64,000 bases of DNA, taken from Cytospora piceicola (lineage: Eukaryota; Ascomycota; Sordariomycetes; Diaporthales; Cytosporaceae). A program made the position numbers and the translations under genes. The stretch's first letter is position 1. The number at the start of each line of letters is the position of its first letter. The stretch lies in contig JALQBC010000001.1 of NCBI GenBank assembly GCA_023375675.1, positions 1,240,001 through 1,304,000 on the forward strand, given 5' to 3'. Positions 23,910-35,100 of the stretch are shown one piece after another. The notes under the pieces are model-generated. The model was not told the origin of the DNA. It searched no databases and was given only the letters and a program-made list of their open reading frames with translations.

Positions 23910-25175
23910 TCAAGGATCCACATCGTCGTCCCGCTCTTCGAGTTCAAAGTCCTCTGGTTCAGACTCTTCGAAGTCAGCTGGAAACACTTCGGGACTGTAA
24001 TCGCAGCCTGCTACGGAATACCGAGTAGGCTCCCATTGCAACATGGCCGGGGGTAGAGGTCCTGTCACGCCCTGGTTTTCCCAAGGACTGAGCACTCGCG
24101 CTACATCAGTAGCATACGAAATCCTGTTGGCCTCCGGCTGCCAGTGCAACAATGACTTCAAGCCACCTGGATTCGGGTTTTGAACAGGGCTCTCAACTTC
24201 GCCACCGATCCCACCTGATAGAATGAAAGATGGCGTGGGCATAGCTCTGGGCTTGTCCTCATCAGCAACCGGGGCTTTGTTTTGCAATTGGGCCTGTTCG
24301 GACGGATACCACCCCCATCGAGGCCTGAAGTTGTCTGCTTTGTCTGGCAACCATGGTGTTGGCTGTTGTCTCTTCGTATCTCCTTGGCTGCCGACTTCTT
24401 CTTCTGCTTCTGCAACTTCTCTTGCCTCTGGCCACTCGTTCGTCGCTGTTGGCTCGTTTTCATCTGCCCCGGCCCTTGCTTGATCTCTCGAAGTGCCTAC
24501 AGCCGTGCGTGGGCGTGACTTTTCAATGTCTGTGCCGCGATGGTAATTGTCTGCTTCTCCATCAACTCCGTGTATACTTGGCGACAAGGTTGATGGCAAG
24601 GGCGCTAGAGATCTAGGCTCTGTGGGCAGGCTACGCGTGGCTTCGGTGTTATCCACGACTCCAGCGATAATATGTGTCGGGCCCTGCTCAGTGATGCTAT
24701 CACCGCCCTGCGATGTCTCCGTCCCGCCAACACTACGTGTCGGAAATTCCGCCATAAGGCCTGCTTTGAGGACTGCTTGGGCGATTTGGGAAGCCGCAGC
24801 GACATCGGCCTCGGAGACCCTCTTTTCCGTTTGGGAGTGAGGCGCAGAATCGTTCTCTAGCTGCTCAGGAGCAGTAGGAGCTTCGGTGGCAGCATCTTGA
24901 GGCCGGGTGGCCACCGCTGTGGCTCGTTGACCTCCAAGCGGTCGTCGACGGCGCGGCTGCACCTCAAGTCCTGGGTCGAGGATGCTCGGCGTTGAACTGT
25001 TCTCATTCATTGTTTTGAACCTGGAACGGGTTATCCGACGTGGAGTTGTAGCTCGTCGCCTGCTGGGGCGTTCGGGCCCGGCCTTGCTGTCGACGGCCTT
25101 GCGCTTTCTGGATGGCGGTGTTGTCATGGCTTCGTTGCTGGCTGCTGCCTCGGATAACAGTGCAGATGTCTTCAT
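23910..25175 (-). CDS. Hypothetical disordered, acidic-tailed protein
   Basis: Single-exon frame of 421 aa that I do not recognise. The N-terminus carries basic clusters (SRKRKAV, SRRRATTPRR) that could be nuclear localisation signals. The middle is low-complexity, rich in Ala, Glu, Thr and Pro. The last 130 residues look more conserved, with aromatic motifs (RPRWGWYPSEQ, LLHWQPEANRISYATD, LQWEPTRYSVAGCDYSPEVFPADF) and an acidic end. The aromatic spacing resembles a region repeated with degenerate WxPxA/R motifs. It is convergent with psf2, leaving 263 bp between the stops. Confidence 0.65.
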   Translation of the reverse strand: MKTSALLSEAAASNEAMTTPPSRKRKAVDSKAGPERPSRRRATTPRRITRSRFKTMNENSSTPSILDPGLEVQPRRRRPLGGQRATAVATRPQDAATEAPTAPEQLENDSAPHSQTEKRVSEADVAAASQIAQAVLKAGLMAEFPTRSVGGTETSQGGDSITEQGPTHIIAGVVDNTEATRSLPTEPRSLAPLPSTLSPSIHGVDGEADNYHRGTDIEKSRPRTAVGTSRDQARAGADENEPTATNEWPEAREVAEAEEEVGSQGDTKRQQPTPWLPDKADNFRPRWGWYPSEQAQLQNKAPVADEDKPRAMPTPSFILSGGIGGEVESPVQNPNPGGLKSLLHWQPEANRISYATDVARVLSPWENQGVTGPLPPAMLQWEPTRYSVAGCDYSPEVFPADFEESEPEDFELEERDDDVDP

Positions 25176-27250
25176 GGCCGTTTGTTATACTTTCTGCAAG
25201 GTATGCTTCAAGTTAAGGCAATTCTGTTGTTTCAACGGTCAGACTTGCTTCACCGGTTGAAACATGCAACCAAGATCAGCATCCATCAGTTGGCTTCCGT
25301 CAGTCAACAATGACAGCAATCCCGATGGACTTGTTGGTATCGTCTTTGTCTCTATTTACAGCCACCCCGTTTCCGGGCACACTGCGAATTGTAGCGTGCT
25401 TTAAGCATTGCCATGGCAAACAAAGAATCATGGTCAACTCAGGTCCCCTCACGGAATTTTCTCTAATAGAATCAATCAAGCTCTCCATCCGGCAATTCAA
25501 GACCAATGACAGAGGCGAGGTACGCGGTCTATGCCCGAAACTCTTTTTTTGTTCTGTAAATACCAGCCCGCCTCAGCTGCATGTACCACATATAAACAGG
25601 TCCTAGTCATTTTTCAAACAAACCAGTTGACAATATTCGCGCACGCATATTATCTGGCAGATCTTTGGCTTTGGCCCCCCCCCCCCCTGGGTCGAAGTCA
25701 GCGACACCTTTGCAGAACTTGGACGCTCCGTTCAGATGGACCTTCTGCTTATGGCAGGTAACGTACCCATTGATTTGGTCCGTGTCAAGGCGTCCAAATG
25801 GTCTGGTGATTGATAATGGTGTAAATTGTAAAGGTGCATGTCTTCACTGCTACACATGTACTGCTTCCTGCTTTATACGCGCCTGACCCTCATCCCTCAC
25901 AAGGAAATCAAAGATTCCTCTCCAAGCAGTCGCCATACCCCAGGCATCGCCAGCATTTGCCCTGACCAACTACTACACAGTCTCCAAACTCTCACATGTA
26001 AGTTCACACCCTTTACATATCCGATTTTATTCGGCGGCTTGGTCAGTAACCTCCTGGCTCTGAATTGTTATGAAGCCCATCTAGTTGTGCTATTTCTACA
26101 CAATTAACCGACAATCTTTATACTAAGCAAAACTTGCTTCTGCCTTGTCCTATATTGTTTGCCAGGAACTTCCATACAGCGTTTGGAATGTCTCAATACG
26201 TAGCCGCTTTAACTTTCCAACCACACGGAAGCCGGCACTTTGAAGCTATATGAGACACCAGTTGACAAAACTGGCGATAAACCCTTTTCCATAACCACCG
26301 TTCGGCTCTGTATTTGGCGTTTCTGTGTTGAAACCTCCCTCTCTATAATCACTTAGTTCTAATATCTACACCTACCGTCAAGCCCTAGAACCGTCGCCTA
26401 AAGTCTGGCGGTGAAAGGAGGAAACATGAAGGGGCGCCTCCCCACGCCTCCCGCAGGCTTCCTACCCAGAAGGAACGTGAATTTCTCGAGACTTTGGCGG
26501 ATCATACTGAGACACAACAAAGACGGAAAAAAAGGAACAGCCCCGACGGAGAGCAACCCTTGTCAATTATCGGCATCATTCAACAGTGGCGACAAACGAC
26601 TTGGTCGTCTTATAGTCTCTACATCTGGATGAGCATCCGTCAGCCTCGCCCGATTTATACAAATTTTCTGTAAGTGGTAAGGCTGGTGCTCTCCACGGCC
26701 ACGCATAAGAGCCCGGCCAAGAGGGTCGGAGCGCTCGCAGCGCCCAGACTCTGACTCGCGCCAGTCATTCGTGATGTGAGCTGTCAGCCTTACGCATCCG
26801 ATATCGATTATTTTGGCCGTTTCAAGGAGATTATGACTTCTTAGGGCTCATATATCGAATACCGACAGCCCGGCAGGGCGTGAAGCCCGCGCTATCGTGC
26901 CAAGGTTGAGGTTCGCGACGTCTGGATCAAAGTTTGGTCGAATACATATGATTACACCGCCATAATATTTACATAAATATGCTCCGTCACTTGTCTACAC
27001 AAGGTCTTCCACTATTTCCAACCCTTTAGCTTACTTGTTTCTTGAATCGTCGCTTTGTGCAGCCCGACTAACCGAGCCCGACAAAGTGAGACTGGCTGGA
27101 CTTTCTAAATCGCCGTCTGGGTCACCTATGTACGCGTGGTCTTGGATTATTTCCCTACTCTAAGCTCGTTGTTAGTGGCAGGTATGCCCCAGGTGCCTTG
27201 TGCCCAGCCTGCTGCGCTATAACACCCTTGCGAGTATTCTGCGTGAGCGG
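25176..27250. other. Intergenic region of about 2 kb
   Basis: No supported gene. It contains a 13-base C run (25675-25687). The sequence is AT-richer than its neighbours and forms the left border of the secondary-metabolism region. Confidence 0.55.
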
Positions 27251-28453
27251 CTACCTATCGTAACGTAATCTTTTCTCGTTAATGGCTTTAAACACCTCTA
27301 TCAATGCTTCCCGGTGATCTTGAACCTTGTAGCCATACTCGAGTAGCTTCTTCTCCAGTTTTCCTGCGTCCACAATACAGTTGGCCCGGGGGGCTTTTAA
27401 AACCTTCAGCATATCATCAAGCCCAAACGTCTGCCATGTAAGATCCGGCAGAAGATACTGTTTGGCCAGCTCCATGATCTCAACGTTGCTTATCTGACCA
27501 GGAGTCACCTATTCTAGCTTTCAGTACATTCCGGCCGTGACAAATGTAAAATGAAGACACATGCACTGCTGTTGAAGGGGTGCTTTCAATTATGAGGTGA
27601 CTTACAAAGTTGTAAATACCTGTTTCTGCATTTTCGCACAGGATGACAGCGCCGGGGAGCAAGTTGGGCAGTACGCTGCCGGACTACTCTTTTTTTAGCC
27701 AGACTCTCACACAAGCAGGTCGTGTTCGTGTGTGGGAAGTATGCATTCCAGAAGGACACACTCACCCCCGTCAAGTCTACGATCTTCTCGAATTTTAGCA
27801 ATCTTGTAATGTGGTTGTTCTCGTGGAAATCAGCAGCGATGGGCAGCCTGATGCGCAGCAATAAAAGATTGGGATAATGGCGGATCGACAGCTCGCTGAG
27901 CAGGCGGCTGCGGCCGTACCAACAACCCTGGAAGAAGGGCTCGTCCGTCTCCTTGAATGGTGGGCGATTTTGTATTTCTTCCTCCGATAACGTATAAATG
28001 CAGGCTGAACCAATATGTGTGATATGGATTTTCAGCTGGAAGCATAGATCGACCACATTGTGTACACCGAGGACGTTAGTTCGCATTGTTTCGACCTTGT
28101 GGTCCTCACACCAGTCGGCATTGGGATAGCCGCGGATTCCGGCGCAGTTGATGACCCGTGTCGGCCGGTGCTTGACGAGTTCGCTGCATGTGGGCCATCG
28201 ATTAGTGGCAAAACAGCTGGTGTTTGAGCGGAGGGGAGGGGGATCGTACCTTAGAACATCTTCACGGTGCTCTATTCTTGCACGGGACATGACGACTGTC
28301 TTCGTCTGGGCAATCATGATCTCCTTGATTTGGTTGGCAATCCATCCATTGCCTGATTTTGCCTGTTAGTTGGCATGATTGACCATTGAGAATGACGGGA
28401 AGCTTTTTACCAAATACTAAGTATACCTCTGAGGATGCTGGCATGGAACCCAT
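27251..28453 (-). CDS. Nucleotide-rhamnose synthase/epimerase-reductase-like SDR protein
   Basis: Five exons on the minus strand (28453-28411, 28352-28250, 28183-27766, 27683-27606, 27508-27251) give 299 aa. The fold is an extended SDR. The N-terminus VFGNGWIANQI matches the dinucleotide-binding start of the plant/fungal NRS/ER (UER1) family. The segments RVINCAGIRG-PNADWCEDHK-ET-RTNV, FKETDEPFFQGCWYGRSR and LRIRLPIAAD follow in family order. So do IYNFVTPGQISNVEI, WQTFGLDDMLKVLKAPRAN and DAGKLEKKL. Family members make NDP-L-rhamnose by 3,5-epimerisation and 4-keto reduction. Odd here: the catalytic YxxxK reads Tyr138-x3-Arg142, and the substrate loop differs, so activity may be altered. Divergent from the PKS with 711 bp between start codons. 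A role in a deoxysugar or a repurposed reductase for the cluster is inference. Confidence 0.8.
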
Positions 28454-29164
28454 CCTGTCGTTTTGGTTTGGTCAATTTCTATCCGTGTTGACGTTTTTAG
28501 TCATGCACATGAAATGCCTCGATGGAAAGCTCTCGGAAGACTTATATTTTTCTTGTCTGCTGTGCCTCAAATTCTGTTCTTGGCGACCGTTGCATCGGTG
28601 CGGCTGGAGGTAGGCACACTGCACCCAACATCGAGACTTTACTTAATCGGAACACATAAGGCTAATATCGAAGGTATATTCCGAGAATATCAAACCACGA
28701 AGGTGCAGGTAGGTATAGATGCTTACGGAGTGGACTCCGTCTGACTCTGCTTGACTCCGGATAATCTTCAGCCCATCAAAATTCAGCCCCTTGGGAAATC
28801 CCTGTTATTCCTACAAGGCGTTTTATCCGCAGCCATGTAGTACTGATGTGGCTCTAGGCATATTCCTAATTGGTAGATTCGGGTCTAAACGGGGTTGTTA
28901 GTATGGAATATTGATCTCCAGTGTGACTTCCACTCCTTGCCCAAAAGGCACATCATTCTCCTTGCACGGGCATGCTAAACTACCCTAGGGTACCCAGGTA
29001 CCGACCATCTGCTTAAGCGTGTTGACTTGGTGTAACGAAGACACCATTATTTCGAATCCAATCATCATTGTGGTAGAAAATACTTGAGGCGCTTTTTTCT
29101 CTGAAGAAAAACAAGAAAAAAGAGGACATAACCCAAGCAAGGACCAGCCGTTGATGAGAACACC
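28454..29164. promoter_or_regulatory. Shared divergent promoter region, SDR gene and PKS
   Basis: The 711 bp lie between the divergent starts of the epimerase-reductase-like gene and the PKS, an arrangement that often gives co-expression in fungal clusters. It contains the palindrome-rich patch ACCCTAGGGTACCCAGGTAC near 28983-29002. No specific regulator site is assigned. Confidence 0.4.
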
Positions 29165-32100
29165 ATGAGAGACCAAGCTTCCATACGGCCTATCGCCGTG
29201 GTCGGCTTATCATTCCGACTTCCAGGAGGGGCCAATGATATTGAAGAGCTTTGGAAGCTGTTGGAAAGCGGCGAATCATCGTGGCAGCCAGTGCCAGTAG
29301 ATCGGTATAATGAAGAGGTCAGTTGAGGTGACACGGATAGACGAAGTTGTACGTGCAGCAAAACCTTGTCCACTCACTTACACGAATCTCAGGCTTTCTA
29401 CCACCCCAACGCTGGCGATCCCAACGGGACAAACAGTCATCCGGGCGGTCATTTCATCTCGGGGGACATCCGAGATTTTGACCATGGGTTCTTCCGATTT
29501 TCCAAAGGGCAAGCCGCAGCAACAGACCCTCAGCAGCGGCTCGTGATGGAGCTCACCCACGAGGCCCTTGAGAATGGCGGCATTACGTGCGAAAGTATAT
29601 CAGACACAGCCACTTCAGTTTACACAGCTTGCTTTACCGCAGATTATGAGCGGCAGCTGGATAAGGACCCGCTCGACGTGCCGACTTATTACGCGACCGG
29701 CACAGGGAAAGCCTTGTTATCGAACCGGCTTTCGCACATGCTGAATCTCGGGGGTCCATCACTGACGCTAGATACTGCGTGCTCAGGTGGCCTTATAGGG
29801 CTGCATCAAGCATGTCAGAGCCTTCAGTCGAGAGAGTCCAATACAGCTATCGTCGCGGCGGTCAATCTAATCCTAGGCCCGGACCAGGCTATCGGTTTGG
29901 GCAATTTGCGGATGATTAGCGACACTGGGCGAAGTTATCCATTCGATGACCGCGGCTCAGGGTATGGCCGTGGAGAGGGCGCCGTTGTTCTAATATTAAA
30001 ACGTCTGGACGATGCGATCCGCGACCGCGACCGAGTACGCGCTGTCATTCGAGCCTCCGGCGCTGGCCAGGACGGCTACACGCCACAGACCATCACATAT
30101 CCCAGTGGTCGAGCTCAAGCAGCCTTGATTCGGTCCACATATGCTCGTTGCGGCTTGCGGCCAGAAGACACTTCGTATATCGAGGCTCACGGTACCGGCA
30201 CTGTAGCTGGTGATACGGAGGAGCTGAGTGGTATCGCAGAAGTTTTTGCGGACACTACCCAGACACATCGATCCGGGCCACTGTACGTTGGTTCCATGAA
30301 AGGCGCCATTGGCCATACCGAGTGTGTTTCCGGGCTGGCAAGCCTGCTGAAAGCAACAGCCATGTTTGATCACAACATGATACCGCCTGTCGCTGGCTTC
30401 GCCAAGCCGAAGCCTGGCTTGCCTCTGGATCACATATCCATCCCGACTAAAGCCATCCCATGGCCTCAAGCACCTGGACAAGTCCCGCGCATATCTATCA
30501 ATAGCTTTGGCTTCGGCGGTGCCAATGCGCATGTAATTCTGGAGCGCTATGCCCCGGACTTGATCCCACCCGCAATAGACGACGTGACGTCTCCTCGCCT
30601 TTTTACCCTATCAGCCAACAGCGTGACATCGCTTAGGGCAACTATCCAAGCTCACATCGACTGGGTGTCTCAATGGCAGGATGACAATGTACCTCTGGCC
30701 GACCTTTCCTACACCCTATTGCATCGCCGCACCGCCTATCCCTACAGGTTCAGTACAGTAGCACATGATCGTGCCTCGCTTCTTGGTCAATTGTATCAAG
30801 GCTTAGAGGCTCCTGCCAGAAACACGCCACCGAAAGATACTGACATATTCTTCGCTTTCACTGGACAGGGTGCCCAATGGGCGGGTATGGGTCGCGAACT
30901 GCTGCTAGACACGATGACACCTTCCTCAATCTTCCGGAGCTCGATCCGCAGGTCTCGGGACACGCTTCACTCATTAGGCGCGACGTGGGATCTCGAGACG
31001 GAGCTCGTCCGCCCCGAGCCTGATTCTCGCTTAGACGAGGCTGAAATCGCGCAACCGGCAACGACAGCCATCCAGATCGCATTGGTAGCCCTGCTCCGCG
31101 CACAAGGAGTCAAGCCGCGGGCTGTAGTAGGCCACTCGAGTGGGGAGATAGCTGCTGCACATACAGCAGGCTATCTCTCACCAGAGGCAGCCATCAGTCT
31201 CGCCTACCACCGTGGCTTTATGGCGTCGGCTGTGAAGGCTAAGGGCCTGGGCCGCGGCGCTATGTTGTCTGTGGGTCTGGGAGAGCAAGAAGTCACGGAA
31301 AGGTTCCTGAACGGCTTGACCAAGGGCAAGGCTGTTATCGCGTGCGTAAACAGCCCTCGGAGTGTGACGGTCTCTGGAGATGCAAAGGCTGTGGACGAGG
31401 TAGCCGAACGTATCGCGGCGGCGGACGAGGGCATATTTCACCGGAAATTGCTTGTTGACACGGCTTATCACTCCCATCATATGCAAGCCGTTGCTGATGA
31501 ATACAGAGATCGTATCTCGCAGGTGGCTGCGGATATGGTGTTGGCAGATGATGAGGTTGAAGTCAGGCTTGTCTCCTCTGTTACAGGCCAGCCTAAGAAG
31601 TCCGACTTCGACGCAGAATATTGGGTTTCTAACCTTGTCTCCCCCGTAAACTTTGCTGACGCGGTACGAACACTCGGCAGGATGCACCATAGACCCGGAG
31701 CGCACCCAATCTTGGTCGAAATCGGCCCTCACCCTTCCCTCTCAGGGCCTATTCGACAGTCAAACGCTTTCAATCAGCAGAATGGAGACATGCCCAAGCA
31801 CTCAATGGAGTATCAGGCACCACTGCAACGAAAGCTAGACGCGATTAGCAGCTCGCTGTTACTGGCTGGCAAACTCTTTGAAAATGGCGTCCGGATCAAT
31901 TGGGACGCAGTGTCGACTCTGGCACCAGGTGCAGACACAGCCTTAGTACGACACGATCTTCCATCTTATCAGTGGGACCACTCGACGAAACACTGGCATG
32001 AGTCACGAGTGGCGCGAGCATATCTTCATCGCAATGAGCCATACCATGACCTCCTAGGAGTGCCTGTCCCGAGCGCAACGGATCTCGAACCTCGATGGCG

Positions 32101-35100
32101 GCATTTTATCAGTCTGACCACTTTACCGTGGCTAGCAGACCACATTGTGGACGGTCTAATGGTCTTCCCAGGCTCTGGCTACCTCTGCATGGCCATTGAG
32201 AGTGTCATGCAGCTAGCCCGCCTTAGATATCCCCAGCGTTCAATGGAAACAGTAGCCATTCGGGAAGTTTCATTCAAGCGAGCACTGGTTGTACCCGAAA
32301 CGCAAAGGATCGAGCTGCAGCTGAACTTGAAGCCACAGTACTATTCGCAATCCTGCTTCGATTTCACCGTCACAGCAATCTCGGACGATGGGAAATGGTA
32401 TGACCACGCCGTCGGTATTGTGGAGGGAATATGGACTGAGGATGGGTTGGCAGCAGAGACAGGAGCCGCACGGTGGGCGCCCTACCAGATTCAATGTCCA
32501 CTTGGTATCGAAAACGTGCTTCATGATGACTTATACAGCCAGCTGAACGCCGTGGGAAATACGTATGGTCCGACATTCGCCGGCCTCAAATCGATGACCA
32601 TGGCAGCCGATGCGTCAGAGGCTGTATCGTCGCTGAAGGTCCAGGACATCCGAACTTCAATGCCGGCAAATTACCAGCGGCCGCACGTAATACATCCATC
32701 TACCCTGGATACAATCTTGCACACCTCCCTACCTCTTGCAGGTCGCCGTCTTGGTCGAGGATCCATTATGCCGGTCCAGATAGGGGAACTTCTCATCAGT
32801 GTCACACCGTCGCTACAAAGACCGGGTTCTGCGTTGGATGTTTCGACGAAAATTGTATCAACCCACTACCGTACCGCCATTTCCGACGTTACTGTCGTCG
32901 CCAGCGGGCACCGGATTGTTTCCGCGACAGGGATCGAATTAAAAAGTCTCGCATCGCGCAAACTAGAGGGACGAGGCCAAGCACTCAAGTCCAACACGCG
33001 CGAGATCTGCTACGAACTGGATTGGCACATCGATATCGAGCACATGCGTGCCAGAGACTCCACTGAAAATCCGTCTCTATCTGACGTTCTTGCCCTAATC
33101 AGTGCAAAACGCCATGGCTTGTCAATCATTGGGCTAGGCGCCAGCGTGGATCTGTCAGAGGAAGTCGTCCATGCCGTCCAGAGCCACAATGACAACGAAA
33201 TAATAGTTTATGACTTTGTTGATGTGTCACCAGGCCGCTTCGAGGATGCTGCTGCTCGCCTCAAGTCATTCACGGTGCAGTATCGAATGCTCCGGCCAGG
33301 AATGAACCCCGGATCTCGCGGCTTCGAAATTGGCTCTTACGATCTCGTGCTGGTAACGTCGGCCAAATGGCTGGAACAGGCTGCACAACTCGTCAAGCCA
33401 TGCGGCACCATCTTGCTTGTCATGAGTGCTCATATATTTGAGAGGGAAGACTGGCGCATAGCTCTTCAAAGGACTCCTGTTGCGCTGGAGGAGCAAGCAG
33501 CCTTTTATGAGACTCGAGGCCGGTTGATTGTTGTGGCCAAAACTCGCCCATGCGGTTCGCAGCTCCCTCAAAAGATCCAACTCCTCACCCATTCGTCGCG
33601 CGGATCATGTCCTGCTTGGGTCGCCTCAGTGCAAAGAGGTCTCAGTGCGCGCGGCGCTGAAGTGTCGCTCGAAACGTTGAGCCCCGAGAACCTGCAACCC
33701 CTATTGAGCAGCGAGGGAAAGGACATCCTGGCTTCAGAAGAAAGCGGCAACAAGGTGTTCGTTGTCATGGACGATATGCCATCCCCTATTCTCTCCGATT
33801 CCCAGGCTTTCCCCGCTGCGATTAATTTGTTGACAAACCCAACACGGCTGGTGTGGCTTAGTCCAGACGATCTATCTGCTTTCCACCAGATCGAGGGCGT
33901 CGCTCGAACAGCACATGCCGAGAACCAGAGTTTGCGTTTGACCACGATCCATGCCGACACAGGCCTGCTCAAAGACAACGACAGCCACGAACGTCTTATA
34001 GACATCATCGCTTCGGTAGTCAACAAATTAACGAATCCGGATTTGGCCCATACGGAGCGCGAGTACCGGATCAGGGAGAGCGGGATCGTGACTGTTCCGC
34101 GCTTGCACCACAGCGACCGACTGAATGAAGCCATTGCCGAGAGTGGCGATTTGATTCTAGACCCAAAGACGGAAAGCCATCGGTTCACGGACAGCCAACC
34201 ACCACTGATGCTGTCACCTGACGACTCGGGTCTATTCCTTTTCGATGATCAAGTCTACAGCATACCGCTAGCTGACGACGAGATCGAGGTCGAAACCCGT
34301 GGCATCGTGATCTCAAAGTCTGATGGGACTCGCTCTCCAGCCCTGGGCCAGTACACAGGTGTCGTCGCACGGGTTGGCGCCGGCGTCACATGCCTAGTCC
34401 CAGGTGATCGCGTTGTTGCTCTGGCTCCTGTCATCGGTGCCAGTCGACTACGGATCCGGCATACTAACGCCTGTCATGTTCCGGCCGAAATCGACGCTGA
34501 AATGATGCCTGCGAAGACTGCAGCCGCACTGCTGCTTGACATCATTGCGGCCACGTATGCTCTCCGCACCGTGGCGCGAATTCTCTCCAGCACCGGGACG
34601 ATTCTCGTGCATGGAGCCCGCACTGCAGCTGGACGCGCCGTAATTGCTGTTGCTCGATCTATTGGCGTCCGTGTCACTGCCACAGCGGCTGATGCGGCCG
34701 AGGCTCGTCTGCTGAGAGCGCAGCTCGGTATCGATGGAGCTGATCTGTTTATTACACGTCGCTCTCTGAATCGACCTTTGGCAGCCCACGTTTGCCCTTT
34801 GGGACTCGACGCAGTCATCCTGGCTGGAGACGGACATTTCACTCTGCTAGCTGAAGCATTGAAGGTCGTCAAGCCATTTGGCAGCGTCGTAGCAATCGGG
34901 GACTTAGCTTCAGTCAAGGGAACGCGATTGGGTACTCTAAAGCTCCCTCTTAATATTTCTATTCACTCCATTGATATTGCAAGTCTCTTGCAGGCTCGTC
35001 CCGACATGGTAGGCGGCCTAGTAGCTGATGCTATGGCTGCACTCAGGCACGTCCCGTTATCAGGACTAGACATTCCCGTACACGACATTGCAGATGCCGA

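Noticed and set aside
25176..27250. Transposon remnant in the 2-kb gap
   Set aside because: No terminal repeats, no transposase-like or reverse-transcriptase-like frame, and no clear RIP-type AT skew that I can see by eye.
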